NCBI GenBank assembly: GCA_036266995.1
Contig: DATAWX010000066.1
Location: 1-30,473, forward strand
DNA from: GCA-003244245 sp036266995
GTDB taxonomy: Bacteria; Actinomycetota; Actinomycetes; Mycobacteriales; Pseudonocardiaceae
Direction of reading: 5' to 3'
Length of the DNA: 30,473 bases
This document shows, piece by piece, positions 20,801 through 24,717 of the stretch. The translations under genes and the position numbers were made by a program. Under the pieces are notes generated by a model. It searched no databases, was not told the origin of the DNA, and worked only from the letters and a program-made list of their open reading frames with translations. How positions within the stretch are numbered: position 1 is the stretch's first letter; each line of letters starts with the position of its first letter.

Positions 20801-23162
20801 CGGGGACGTGTGCACCCCGGAGCTGGTCGCGCGATGGGCCCCGGGTCGACGGATGATCAACTCTTATGGTCCGACCGAGTCGACAGTCGTGGCGACCTGG
20901 AGCGATCACTTGACCCCAGGTCAGGTGCCATCTATAGGCTGCCCGATCTGGAATACCCAGGTGTATGTGTTGGACGCGACGTTGAATCCGGTTCCAGTGG
21001 GAGTGGCCGGGGAGCTGTATGTCGCCGGGCTGGGATTGGCGCGGGGGTACCTGAACCGCCCCGGATTGACCGCGCAGCGATTCGTGGCGAGCCCGTTCGG
21101 TGCGGCGGGTGCGCGCATGTACCGAACCGGTGATGTGGTCCGGTGGAACGCTGGCGAGGCGTTGGAGTTCCTCGGTCGCGCCGACGAGCAGGTCAAGATC
21201 CGGGGATTCCGGATCGAGCTGGGCGAGGTGGAGTCCGCGTTGCTGATCCAGCCGGAGGTAGCCCAGGCCGTGGTGATGGTCCGCGAGGGACTAACGGCAT
21301 CGGATCAAGGCGCTCACAAGCGGTTGGTGGCCTACGTTGTAGGGCTACCGGAGTCGCCCGCGCCGGGTGGAGCAGCGCTGCGAGCGGGCTTGAAGCGGAT
21401 CCTGCCCGACTACATGATCCCCTCGGCGTTCGTGGTGCTCGACGCGTTGCCGCTGACCTCCCACGGCAAGCTCGACCGCCGTGCCCTGCCCGCCCCGGAC
21501 GGTCTGACGGAGCCGGAGTCGGAATACCTGGCCCCGCGGACACCCACCGAAGTGGCACTGGCCGAGGTGTGGGCCGAGGTCCTCGGGCTGGACCGGGTCG
21601 GGGTGGGGGATAACTTCTTCGAGTTGGGCGGCGACTCCATCCTGACCATTCAGGTCGTGTCCCGCGCCCGTCAGGCGGGCCTGCACTTCAACTCCAAGGA
21701 CCTGTTCCTCAACCAGACCATCGACGAGCTCGCGCCGGTGGTGGGGGCCGTGGAGACTGATCGGGCTGGATCGGAACCGGTCGTCGGTCCGGTCCCGCTC
21801 ATCCCGATCCAGCACTGGTTCTTCCACACTCGCAAGACCAACCTGAATCATTTCAACCAATCGGTCCTCGTCGATCTGGTCGATGACGTCGACGAGCGGG
21901 CGCTGCAGCGGGCGCTCGGTGCACTGCTGGTGCACCACGACGCGTTGCGCATGCGGTTCGAGCAGGTCGACGGCCAATGGCGAGCGCACAACGCGCCCGT
22001 CGATGAGGTAAAGGCGGACGGCCAACTGCTGTCCCGGCACGACCTGTCGGAGGTGGCTCAGCAGGATCACCGTGCGGCCATGGTGGAGATCGCCGATGCC
22101 GTCCACACCAGCTTCGACATCGGCCGCGGGCCGCTGCTGCGGGCGGCGCTGTTTGACCGCGGCGCCGGGCGCGGGTGGTCACTGTTCCTGGCAGCGCATC
22201 ACGTAGTGGTCGACGGGGTCTCCTGGCGCATCTTGCTCGACGACCTCGACACGGCCTACCGCCAGATGCTGCGGGGCGATCCCGGCGACCTCGGGGCCAA
22301 GACGACCTCGTTCCAGGACTGGGCGCGCCGGGTGGGCGAGCATGTCGCCAGCGGCAAGCTTGACCATGAGCTGGACTATTGGGCAGCCGCGTCGCAGGCG
22401 GGGAAGTTGCCGGTCGACGCAGTAACGGGGGAGCCAGGAGGCGGGGCGCGCAGCGTCTCGCTGCTGTTGAGCGCCGAGGACACCGATGCGTTGCTGCGGT
22501 CGGCCCCCACCGCCTACCGGACCCGGATCAACGACGTCCTGCTCAGTGCGCTCGCGTGGGCGCTGTGCCGGTGGACCGGGCGAAGCCAGGTGGCGATCGA
22601 CCTGGAGGGCCACGGCCGCGAGGACATCTTCGACGACGTCGACCACTCCCGTACCGTCGGCTGGTTCACCACCATGTTCCCGGTCGGGCTGACAGTGCCC
22701 GACGGCGTTACATCCCAGGATTGCGATGCAGCCCTGGGCGATGAACCCCAGTGGCGCCATCTGGTCAGATCGGTGCGCCAGCAGATGCGTGCCGTGCCCA
22801 ACAACGGGTTCGGCTTCGGGTCGTTGCGGTACCTGGGTTCTCCGGCGACCCGCGAGCGCCTCGCCGTGGCCGGACATGGGGCCCAGATCGCCTTCAACTA
22901 CCTCGGCCAGTTCGAAGGAGCGGCCCGGGACCCCGGACTGGGCCTCTACCGCGCCGTGCACGGCGCGATCGGGCAGGCACACGATCCCGCCGACCCGGGC
23001 GCGCACCTGCTGGAGGTCGTGGGCGCGGTCCAGGACGGGCAGCTGGGGTTCTCCTGGCTCTACCAACCCGATCACCATCATCAGTCGACCGTGCAAACCG
23101 TCGCTGACGATTTCGCCGACGCTCTCCGCGGCATCGCGCGGGACTGCCGGAAACCCACATGA
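2802..23162 (+). CDS. Giant five-module NRPS: C-A-T-E, C-A-T, C-A-T-E, C-A-T, C-A-T-E
   Basis: A 6786-residue synthetase that loads five amino acids as thioesters, condenses them and epimerises residues 1, 3 and 5 of its segment. Carrier serines in LGGDS are at residues 1054, 2584, 3666, 5216 and 6279. C-domain HHxxxDG motifs start at 182, 1709, 2772, 4343 and 5404. E-domain HHxxxDxxSW motifs start at 1236, 3856 and 6466, each followed by a GHGRE and an RTVGWFT block, so all three E domains look active. The first 50 residues contain a basic amphipathic helix before C1 that may dock to the upstream carrier. The GTG start overlaps the previous TGA. An in-frame ATG at 2817 with GAAGAG seven bases upstream is an equally good start. 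The protein ends directly after the E domain, with no thioesterase and almost no tail. Eight TTA codons occur in frame (3996, 4104, 10362, 15768, 17781, 18039, 18213, 19842). The product is unknown. Confidence 0.98.
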   Translation: MKRSVMPSTRDSSASTERRIAALPAHLQEALRRRLAGRATQSDTIASADRSEPLPLSFSQQRLWFLDTFQPGGAEYNSGLALRLRGPLNVSALANALHQLVARHESLRTTFDDVDGKGTQVVHPAVDVAVPVIELAGGSAEKLDEVLSAEYGRPFDLRRGPLFRARLVRLADHEHVLLLAAHHIVTDGWSMGVLIEDLGALYGAAAQGQQADLAALPVQYADFACWQRNRLSGSERDGDLDYWTRQLSGISPLELPTDRPRPQMRTSTGAVVEFVVPAEVVARLGELARGQDTTLFTALLAACQALFARWSGQDDIAIGTVVSGRNRPELERLVGFFVNTLVLRAPVDRTQSFTEFLGTVRDTVLDAFAHQEVPFERLVDAVHAERDVSRNPLFDVMVLLHDQQQTPPTFAELRVETVDVSGHIATFDITCEFQLVMEKSGVRELRGAFTYNTDLFDRVTVDRMVEQLSVLLAGVAADPGQQVGLLPMLPAQERDRVLTQWNDTGTEVPAATLPEVFAAAVARTPEAPAVISEAGVVSYAELAARVNGLARVLIARGAGPESIVALVLPRSVDIVVAQLAVVTAGAAFVPVDPDYPGERIDFMLADADPVVVLTLAEYVGRLRRDIETVVLDDPNWDARLASTDSTAVSDEHRAGPLLLAHPAYVIYTSGSTGRPKAVVVTHAGLASFAAAQTEHFGVGPGDRVLQFSSPSFDASMLELCLALPAGAAMVVPPRGRLLAEELAGVLDGQAVSHALIPPAALATLPPSVAGELPTFRCLIVGGEACPPELVARWAPARTMINAYGPTESTVVAAWSQPLAAAGPAPIGTPIPNTQIYLLDRQLQPVPVGVAGELYIAGVGLARGYLGRPGLTATRFVANPFGGAGTRMYRSGDLVRWTAAGQLEFVGRVDEQVKIRGYRIELGEVESALLTHPDIAQAVVGLASHDGRPYLLAYLVSRSSASAPTIEALREYAGRLLPDYMLPSAVMILPALPLTPSGKIDRRALPTPDHRPALTSGYVAPRTTTECRLADIWAQVTGAQRIGLHDNFFELGGDSILSIQVVSRARQMGLRLSSKDIFLHQTIAALAPLVGALDTPASQPPPIEGPAPLAPVQRWFFSTYGALPHFTMSMLVELADDLDEKALQAAVDAVVSRHDALRLRFAQVDGRWFQQAGPAVPSGILVSHDLFELTEPQQRTAMVAAAAAARSALNLEAGRMIRAVLFRRGPGQRVRLFITVHHLAVDSVSWRILLEDLDTAYRQALSGSAVTLQPPGTSAVTWAQRLTDHVRSGALDGALEYWTQVSRDAQVELPVDRAGVHTADSTRHVAVRLGRAQTDALLHQVPAVYRTQINDVLLSALGRVLSDWTGCERVLIALEGHGREEILDGVELSRTVGWFTTQFPVALTVPPTRDWRDILTSVKEQLRAIPHRGLSYGALQQLSCEDSPAAALRSDPQPQICFNYHGQWDENASADGLFRAACDGIGDDLAPDQQTPHLVDVSGIVADGELELTWQYCEQVHDEATVRRLAQEMIQALREIIEHCAQPGAGGRTQSDFPLTHLDQATVDRLVGDGQSVEDIHPLTPLQAGMLFHSLIDAGSGAYVDQARLLLDGVSDPRALAAAWQRVADRTPPLRSAVVWDGVNEPLQVVHRQLDVPTSYYDWRGLSDVERDRELARVLAQDRAAGMDLTVPPLLRLAIATLTDDQVLLVWTSHHVMLDGWSLAQVFTEVCEQYAAIVHGRTPELVTRRPFRDYLQWLDEQDEHQAEEHWRRVLSAFSAPTGLPYDRQPREAHRTESAEKVQIGLCAEESQRLQLVAKRGGLTLNTIVQGAWAVLLARYSREPEILFGTTVSGRPAELPGVESMVGMFINTVPTRVRIDGEQGVVSWLRELQAAQIESRRFDFVSLAQLQAWSDLPPGVNLFDSMVVFENYPFDSPSEDEPGVRIREVEARDTTNFPLSLRAYLDKQLGFDLGYDPRLFDAAAVTAMAQRLRLLLTGIADAPDRPVSALPWMSAQERDRVVVRWNDTAHDVPAVPFVELFQAQVICTPDATAVRCGEVSLSYAELNDRANRLARLLIERGAAAERFVALMLPRSVDMVVALLAVWKAGAGYLPVDPAYPVDRIAFMYSDARPVLVVTTGEVESRLSDAGPVVARLRLDAAEVETALAGCAGSDLTDRDRALPLSAAHAAYVIYTSGSTGRPKGVVVAHRSVVDLAVWAASEFGASGLSRVVASTSLNFDVSVFEVFCPLTVGGTVEIVRDVLALAEYRVGGWAASLISGVPSAFSQVLSQGGVGVTADTVVLAGEALSARATREIASATSCRRIANIYGPTEATVYATAWYGDVGGCDSDQAPPIGRPISNTQTFVLDDGLRPVPVGVPGELYLAGHGLARGYLDRPGLTAQRFVANPFGAPGARMYRTGDVVRWNAAGELEYLGRVDHQVKIRGFRIELGEIEAVLAGHPDVAQVVVIARTQAPSETDGSGNQRLVAYLVATGSNIPTTAALRSFLGELLPDYMVPAAFVVLAELPLNSSGKLDRRALPAPEWGGADTAAYVAPRTEAQCVVARIWAEVLGVERVGVDDNFFELGGDSILSIRVTSRLRAAFNVELSPRAVFTHSTVGELAAAIPVDSPGEVSMIPVVPRDGGLVLSFAQQRLWFLHDFEPDSAEYATRIGLRLRGACNHDALGAAFTGLVARHESLRTTFKQADGRGVQVVHPPSEVSLPVLDLSDLAEPERTAELDRVLAAESGQPFDLSRGPLMRVRLVRLGDQDHALILVMHHIITDGWSMGVLVEELGALYRAADRHEVADLWPLSVQYADFATWQRTALAGPALDEGLAYWRLRLDGVAPLELPTDRPRPAVRTSAGAMHEFVVPAEVTARLKELGRQHDGTLFMTLVAACQLLFSRWSGQDDIAIGTVVSGRERTELEGLIGFFVNTLVLRSTVDSSGSFTQFLSSVRDTVLGALAHQDVPFERLVDELAPARDTSRTPLFQAMVILQNNANQVPDLPGLEIEDLPLPAATASFEMTVEFRERDDILDGALQYNTDLFDAATVERMVGHLLMLLGGIAADPLCPVADLPLLTAAERHRVLAEWNDTERAVPLVLWSELFEAQVARTPNSVAVVCGCGDLSTQEELTYQELNERANRLARLLIGRGVGPEQFVGLALPRSVDMIVALVAVWKAGAGYLPIDPAYPSARIEFMFSDAEPAVVLATGETAGRLPAAGVVQLVVDHAETVEEISGYSAGDVTDADRVRPLSDTHSAYVIYTSGSTGLPKGVVVAHQSVVDLAMWASVDFGALGLSRVAASTSLNFDVSVFEIFCPLTVGGTIEVLRDVLALGEPRAGAGAANRSSPDFSLISGVPSAFSQVLSQGSVATTADTVVLAGEALSARAVRDIRAATSCRRIANIYGPTEATVYVTAWYRNTDGLDGDESCGTESGRDRTPPIGRPIANTQVYVLDAGLRPVPIGVPGELYLAGRGLARGYLRRPGLTAQRFVANPFGRPGARMYRTGDVVRWTARGELEYLGRSDHQVKVRGFRIELGEIEAALLRHADIAEAVVVARADETGHQRLVAYLVPVGPTAPGSADLRSWLKRSVPDYMVPSVFVVLDALPLNPNGKLDRRALPAPGAQPQLESRYLAPATAIERELARLWAEVLRVERVGVEDNFFELGGDSIMSIQLVSRARQAGLRVTSKHIFLHQTIAELATAVTMEPAAESADRDVILGLAPLTPIQHWFFTTHGPQPHFNQSVVVELAEDLDEGALSAAVDAVVAHHPALRLRFLRIGVQGCQVEGQWRQDVAPTESAEVFRRCDLPDLSDDGWQAAMQQAAVSAQTGLDIARGPLLRTVLFRGGAGRRPQLFIAVHHLVVDGVSWRILLGDLETAYQQARAARRVASPERESALSVDLEPTGTPFTHWAHRLSGHVRAGGLDDDLAYWSKVPHDALPDLPVTGAGVNTAGSSRAVSVRLGRDDTDALLHRVPGVYRTQINDVLLSALGWVLLSWTGRERVLVALEGHGREEILDGVDLSRTVGWFTTQFPVALTVPAGLDRSDWRSVLTSVKEQLRAIPRRGLSYGALRYLSPEDSAARVLRDDAQPQICLNYHGQWDVGSGSDGLYRSWHGALAPDHASESVRPYLLDVTGVVTNGELELGWTYSDNVHDEATVTRLASEMVEALREIVAHCSRPDAGGCTPSDFPLVRLSQPQVDQVVGDGRNVEDVYPLTPLQAGMVFHSLLDTGSTAYVDQIRLRLSGVSDAQALGAAWQRVVDRTPLLRSSVVWEGVDEPLQVVHREVVLPTRHHDWRGLSEVERDLELQRVAAEERAAGVDLATAPLLRLVVAALSDDVVVLVWTSHHVVLDGWSMAAVFAEVCEQYAAIVHGRPPALVARRPFRDYLQWLGDQDGREAGQHWRAVLSGFESSTPLPYDRQPRQAHRSESSESVGVELGARESAGLHLMAKRNGLTVNTIVQGVWALLLSRYSGECDVVFGSTVSGRPAELPGVEAMVGMFINTVPTRVAIPSGQSHGQDVVSWLREFQVAQIESRRFDFVSLAQLQAWSDLPAGASLFDSMVVFENYPFDAASVDEAGLQVREVHTVETTNFPLSLRAYLGDRLGLHLAYDPQLFDVATIERMVAHLTVLLNGILADPSQSAARLLPLTQAERDQMLVEWNDTTHEIPEAALPVVFADQVRRTPDAIAVVGDGVSWSYAQLDARANRLANRLIRLGVAAEQPVGILMGDSADLVVAELAVVKAGGAYLPVDVRAPAERMRSVLAQAGVSVLLTDREWQAAASALHRGRVLAIDADPLLDEPSSDPGVPVDPEQLAYVMYTSGSTGVPKGVAVRHRDVVALAFDRRFDGAAHQRVLLHSPQAFDATTYELWVPLLHGGAVVIPPAAVDADVLRTAITEHGVTGLWLTSGLFRLIAHDAPECFAGVQEIWTGGDVVPAAAVRRVLAACPDVTVVDGYGPTETTTFASSYRMTGIGSVPDLVPIGTPLDNMRVYVLDAALQPVPIGAPGELHIAGAGLARGYLRRPGLTAQQFIANPFRPAGARMYRTGDVVRWTADGTLVFIGRTDEQVKIRGFRIELSEVEAALAADPQVAQVAVVVREAAVTANAGPGDGLDVKRLVAYLVPVAEGTVDLAQLRAHAQAALPDYLMPSAFTVLHELPMTENGKLDRRALPAPKWDAGHVACYVAPRSEAERAVAETWAEVLGLERVGVEDNFFELGGDSILSIRVTSRLRAIFGTELSPRTLFTHSTVRELTAAMPAAPGGDVSAIPVVSRDGELALSFAQQRLWFLHDFAPDGVEYVTRVGLRLRGELDLKALCAAVSGLVARHESLRTTFESVDGRGAQVVHPPWEVSLPVLDLSDLVEPERATELDRVLAAESGQPFDLSRGPLMRMRLVRLGATDHALLVVMHHIITDGWSTGVLVAELSAVYAATLRDAEPALPPLPVQYADFAAWQRDQLSGQTLEEHLSYWHRQLDAVPPLELPTDRPRPAVQTTNGAMEKFVVPTEVTDRLKELGRQHDGTLFMTLLAACQLLFSRWSGQDDIAIGTVVSGRERTELEGLIGFFVNTLVLRSRVDGEQTFTQFLGTVRETVLDAFVHQQVPFERVVDHLQPTRDTSRTPLFQAMVVLQNTPSDGEELPGLQLDALELPVMSTSFDITVEFQEFDGGLCGALTYNTDLFDGTTIERLIENLSVLLKGVSADPHALVSAVPLLSEGQREQVLVHWNDTDRDVPAATLGQLFEAQVVRSPNAPALIIEGGLVPFSELNARANRLARLLVERGAGPERVVGLALPRSVDIVVAQLAVAKVGAAFVPVDPAYPAERIEFMVADAAPVVLLTRHDVAGCLAGVGDVPVVVLDDPAVVAASRAMTEGDLTDADRRAPLEMAHPAYVIYTSGSTGRPKGVVVSHAGLASFSAAEVDRYAVAAGDRVLQFSSPSFDASVLELCMSLPVGAALVVPPLGPLLGEQLVEVLTQGRVTHALIPPAALATVPAEAAAELTLFQTLIVGGDVCTPELVARWAPGRRMINSYGPTESTVVATWSDHLTPGQVPSIGCPIWNTQVYVLDATLNPVPVGVAGELYVAGLGLARGYLNRPGLTAQRFVASPFGAAGARMYRTGDVVRWNAGEALEFLGRADEQVKIRGFRIELGEVESALLIQPEVAQAVVMVREGLTASDQGAHKRLVAYVVGLPESPAPGGAALRAGLKRILPDYMIPSAFVVLDALPLTSHGKLDRRALPAPDGLTEPESEYLAPRTPTEVALAEVWAEVLGLDRVGVGDNFFELGGDSILTIQVVSRARQAGLHFNSKDLFLNQTIDELAPVVGAVETDRAGSEPVVGPVPLIPIQHWFFHTRKTNLNHFNQSVLVDLVDDVDERALQRALGALLVHHDALRMRFEQVDGQWRAHNAPVDEVKADGQLLSRHDLSEVAQQDHRAAMVEIADAVHTSFDIGRGPLLRAALFDRGAGRGWSLFLAAHHVVVDGVSWRILLDDLDTAYRQMLRGDPGDLGAKTTSFQDWARRVGEHVASGKLDHELDYWAAASQAGKLPVDAVTGEPGGGARSVSLLLSAEDTDALLRSAPTAYRTRINDVLLSALAWALCRWTGRSQVAIDLEGHGREDIFDDVDHSRTVGWFTTMFPVGLTVPDGVTSQDCDAALGDEPQWRHLVRSVRQQMRAVPNNGFGFGSLRYLGSPATRERLAVAGHGAQIAFNYLGQFEGAARDPGLGLYRAVHGAIGQAHDPADPGAHLLEVVGAVQDGQLGFSWLYQPDHHHQSTVQTVADDFADALRGIARDCRKPT
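2955..7440 (+). other. NRPS module 1: LCL-type C, A, T, E (D-residue)
   Basis: The C domain (residues ~52-485) begins with the LSFSQQRLWFL block typical of L-accepting condensation domains, which fits the plain C-A-T module before it. The A domain (~497-1008) has its ATP loop at 667-677; that loop ends PKA where PKG is usual. FDASMLEL starts at 712 and NAYGPTES at 801, and the pocket code reads DALLIGAVVK, identical to module 0. The carrier serine is 1054. The E domain (~1103-1547) has HHLAVDSVSW at 1236; a serine replaces the usual glycine after the aspartate, which the E-domain consensus tolerates. It predicts a D-configured hydrophobic residue. Boundaries are approximate. Confidence 0.88.
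7515..10660 (+). other. NRPS module 2: DCL-type C, A, T
   Basis: The C domain opens with HPLTPLQAGMLFHSL at about residue 1576 and has HHVMLDG at 1709. This is the form that follows E domains and accepts D-configured donors. The A domain (~2016-2543) has its ATP loop at 2188 onward, FDVSVFEV at 2233 and NIYGPTEA at 2321. The pocket code reads DVFSVAIVYK, the same as module 3. I do not recognise a firm substrate; D, F, A, Y and K also occur in some small-residue (Ala-type) codes, but that is weak. The carrier serine is 2584. No E domain, so an L residue is predicted. Confidence 0.87.
10715..15355 (+). other. NRPS module 3: LCL-type C, A, T, E (D-residue)
   Basis: The C domain starts with LSFAQQRLWFL at about residue 2640 and has HHIITDG at 2772. 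The A domain (~3083-3620) has its ATP loop at 3259, FDVSVFEI at 3304 and NIYGPTEA at 3399. The pocket code DVFSVAIVYK matches module 2, so modules 2 and 3 should load the same residue as an L,D pair. The carrier serine is 3666. The E domain (~3717-4183) has HHLVVDGVSW at 3856 and is a close relative of the module 1 E domain. Confidence 0.87.
15415..18560 (+). other. NRPS module 4: DCL-type C, A (Val-like code), T
   Basis: The C domain opens with YPLTPLQAGMVFHSL near residue 4210 and has HHVVLDG at 4343, the D-accepting form expected after E. The A domain (~4653-5170) has its ATP loop at 4816, FDATTYEL at 4859 and DGYGPTET at 4950. The pocket code reads DAYWWGGTFK. The GGTFK ending is the known signature of valine-activating domains, so L-Val (or a close branched residue) is the best-supported substrate in the line. 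The carrier serine is 5216. There is no E domain. Confidence 0.88.
18610..23159 (+). other. NRPS module 5: LCL-type C, A, T, terminal E
   Basis: The C domain begins with LSFAQQRLWFL near residue 5274 and has HHIITDG at 5404. The A domain (~5714-6235) has its ATP loop at 5886, FDASVLEL at 5931 and NSYGPTES at 6020. The pocket code DALLIGSVVK differs from modules 0 and 1 only at the eighth-from-last group (A to S at position 322). The carrier serine is 6279. The E domain (~6330-6786) has HHVVVDGVSW at 6466 and is visibly more divergent than the two internal E domains. The protein stops a few residues after it, so a D-configured thioester would remain on this last carrier. Confidence 0.87.
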
Positions 23163-24439
23163 GCCCCGACATGAGCACAATACCCGAGCGGCAGCGTGTC
23201 CCGCTGTCGCGCAACCCCAATTACCAGTTGTTGTGGATCAGCCAAGTGTTGTCGGGCGCCGGCCTGAGCACCTCGGTCATCGCCTTTCCGCTGCTGGTGC
23301 TAGCGATCACCGGTTCGGCGGCAGCATCCGGCCTCGTGCTGGGGACGATCGCTGCGGCACAGCTCCTCGCCGGACTGCCGGCGGGCGCTCTGGCCGACCG
23401 CTGGGATCGCAAGACGATCATGTTGAGCTGTGAGGCGGCGCAGGGGATCGCGGCGGCGAGCCTCGTCGCAGTCCTGTGGTGGGATGTGGCCCAGGTCGCG
23501 TACCTGGTCGTCGTAGCAGCGGTGATCGGGGCGTCTGCCGCGCTGTTCAGACCGGCGGAGGACGCGAGCCTGCCCCGGGTGGTACCGGCCGAGCAGCTGT
23601 CCACCGCGGTGGGGCTCAACGCCGCCCGCGCGTCCGTGGCACAGCTGTCAGGCACCGCGGCGGGCGGGTTCCTCTTCGCCATCGCCCGGTTCGTGCCGTT
23701 CGTGGCGGATGCGCTGGCCCACGCACTGGCCTGCAGCCTACTGGTATTCCTCCGGATACCCCCCCGGGATGCGCCGCCGGAGGCGACGCGTCACCTGGGC
23801 CGGGAGATCACGGCTGGCTTCCAGTGGGTGTGGGGGCATCGCCACCTCCGGGTCACCGCGCTATGCGCGGTCGTGCTCAACCTGTTCTTCAGCGCCTTCT
23901 ACCTCATCGTCATCGTGCTGGCCGTGGCCCGGGGAGTGCCCTCGGGTCAAATCGGCATCATGGCGGCGATGCTCGGCGTGGGCGGCCTCCTGGGTGCGCT
24001 CATCGCGTCGCGCCTGTCCCAGATGGTGAGCCCCTACATCTCGATCATCGCGGTGTTCTGGGTGATGGCGACGCTCACCCCGGTGGCGGCCTTTCTCGAC
24101 AACGGCTATCTCCTGGGACTGTTGCTCGCCGCCATGGCGTTGCTGCCGGCGACCGCGAACACGACGATCATCACGCGGCAGCTGCTGCTCACCCCCGACG
24201 ACCTGCGCGGCCGGCTGAGCAGCGTGCTGGGCATCGTCACCGGTGTCGCCGCCACGCTGGGCCCGGTGCTGGGCGGGTTGCTGGCCGCGGCCCTTTCCAG
24301 CACCCTCGCGGTGCTGGTGTGCGCGGTCGGCATCGCGGCCGCCGCAGTGGTCGCCACCCTGAGCCCCACTTTGCGCAGCTTTCCCCGGCAGCCGGCCGTC
24401 GCCGATTCGCCGGCGGCCGAGCGCCACCCCGGTATGTAG
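23159..24439 (+). CDS. MFS exporter, probably for the peptide product
   Basis: A 426-residue integral membrane protein with about 10-12 hydrophobic segments. It has the major facilitator motif A, GALADRWDRK, at residues 76-85 in the loop between the second and third segments. The overall pattern (short cytoplasmic N-terminus with RNPNYQLLW, then FPLLVLAITGS) matches the DHA3/EntS-like drug and siderophore exporter branch. The ATG overlaps the NRPS stop as ATGA, so translation is probably coupled; an internal ATG at 23171 is a second possible start. Its position between the NRPS and mbtH suggests export of, or self-protection from, the peptide. That role is inferred from context; the substrate cannot be read from sequence. 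Confidence 0.9.
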   Translation: MSPDMSTIPERQRVPLSRNPNYQLLWISQVLSGAGLSTSVIAFPLLVLAITGSAAASGLVLGTIAAAQLLAGLPAGALADRWDRKTIMLSCEAAQGIAAASLVAVLWWDVAQVAYLVVVAAVIGASAALFRPAEDASLPRVVPAEQLSTAVGLNAARASVAQLSGTAAGGFLFAIARFVPFVADALAHALACSLLVFLRIPPRDAPPEATRHLGREITAGFQWVWGHRHLRVTALCAVVLNLFFSAFYLIVIVLAVARGVPSGQIGIMAAMLGVGGLLGALIASRLSQMVSPYISIIAVFWVMATLTPVAAFLDNGYLLGLLLAAMALLPATANTTIITRQLLLTPDDLRGRLSSVLGIVTGVAATLGPVLGGLLAAALSSTLAVLVCAVGIAAAAVVATLSPTLRSFPRQPAVADSPAAERHPGM

Positions 24440-24462
24440 TGTCGATTATCGGCAACGTTCCC

Positions 24463-24472
24463 AGGAAAGGAG
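24463..24472 (+). promoter_or_regulatory. Strong ribosome binding site of the MbtH gene
   Basis: AGGAAAGGAG lies nine bases before the ATG at 24482. It is the best Shine-Dalgarno match in the operon and supports this start. It sits in the 42-nt gap after the exporter stop, which contains no convincing terminator or promoter. Confidence 0.8.
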
Positions 24473-24481
24473 ATCGAAGAT

Positions 24482-24685
24482 ATGGACGATGACGCGAGGT
24501 ATGAGGTGCTGCGCAACGACGAGGAGCAGTACTCGCTGTGGCTGGTCGGCTTGGAGGTGCCCGCAGGCTGGTACCGGGTGGGCAAGGAGGGCAGCAAGGA
24601 GGAGTGCTCGACCTACGTCGATGAGGTCTGGACCGACATGCGGCCTCGTAGCCTGCGTGAGCAGATGGACGGCGCCCAATCCTGA
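24482..24685 (+). CDS. mbtH: MbtH-like protein, A-domain activator
   Basis: A 67-residue protein of the MbtH family. These small proteins bind adenylation domains and are often needed for their folding and activity. The family pattern is clear: NDEEQYSLW near residues 12-20, PAGWYRVGKEG at 27-37, and WTDMRPRSLR near the end. Length is typical. Two usual positions differ: SLWP is SLWL here, and the CL pair is CS. The invariant tryptophans and the WTDMRP block are kept, so function is likely. It presumably serves all six A domains seen here. It lies in the NRPS operon, 42 nt after the exporter and 32 nt before the thioesterase. Confidence 0.96.
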   Translation: MDDDARYEVLRNDEEQYSLWLVGLEVPAGWYRVGKEGSKEECSTYVDEVWTDMRPRSLREQMDGAQS

Positions 24686-24704
24686 TCCGTGCCTCATTCT
24701 GATC

Positions 24705-24710
24705 AGGGGA
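24705..24710 (+). promoter_or_regulatory. Ribosome binding site of the type II thioesterase
   Basis: AGGGGA lies seven bases before the GTG at 24718. It decides for that GTG as the start, since no in-frame ATG is placed as well. Confidence 0.65.
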
Positions 24711-24717
24711 ACTCGAC

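Larger units (their letters stand above)
5961..21638 (+). repeat. Tandem bimodular repeat of about 7.84 kb
   Basis: The carrier serine codons of the E-containing modules lie at 5961, 13797 and 21636, spaced 7836 and 7839 nt. Those of the plain modules lie at 2629, 10551 and 18447, spaced 7922 and 7896 nt. The C-domain HHxxxDG codons at 7926/15828 and 11115/19011 are offset by 7902 and 7896 nt. Short DNA segments are nearly identical between units; for example 10525-10588 and 18421-18484 differ at three of 64 bases. This is direct evidence that the line grew by duplication of a (C-A-T)(C-A-T-E) unit. The first unit is the one interrupted by the gene boundary at 2802. Confidence 0.85.

Noticed and set aside
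1..23162. Naming a specific known peptide product
   Set aside because: Only the Val-like code is confident, upstream modules are missing, and no tailoring gene is visible to anchor an identification.
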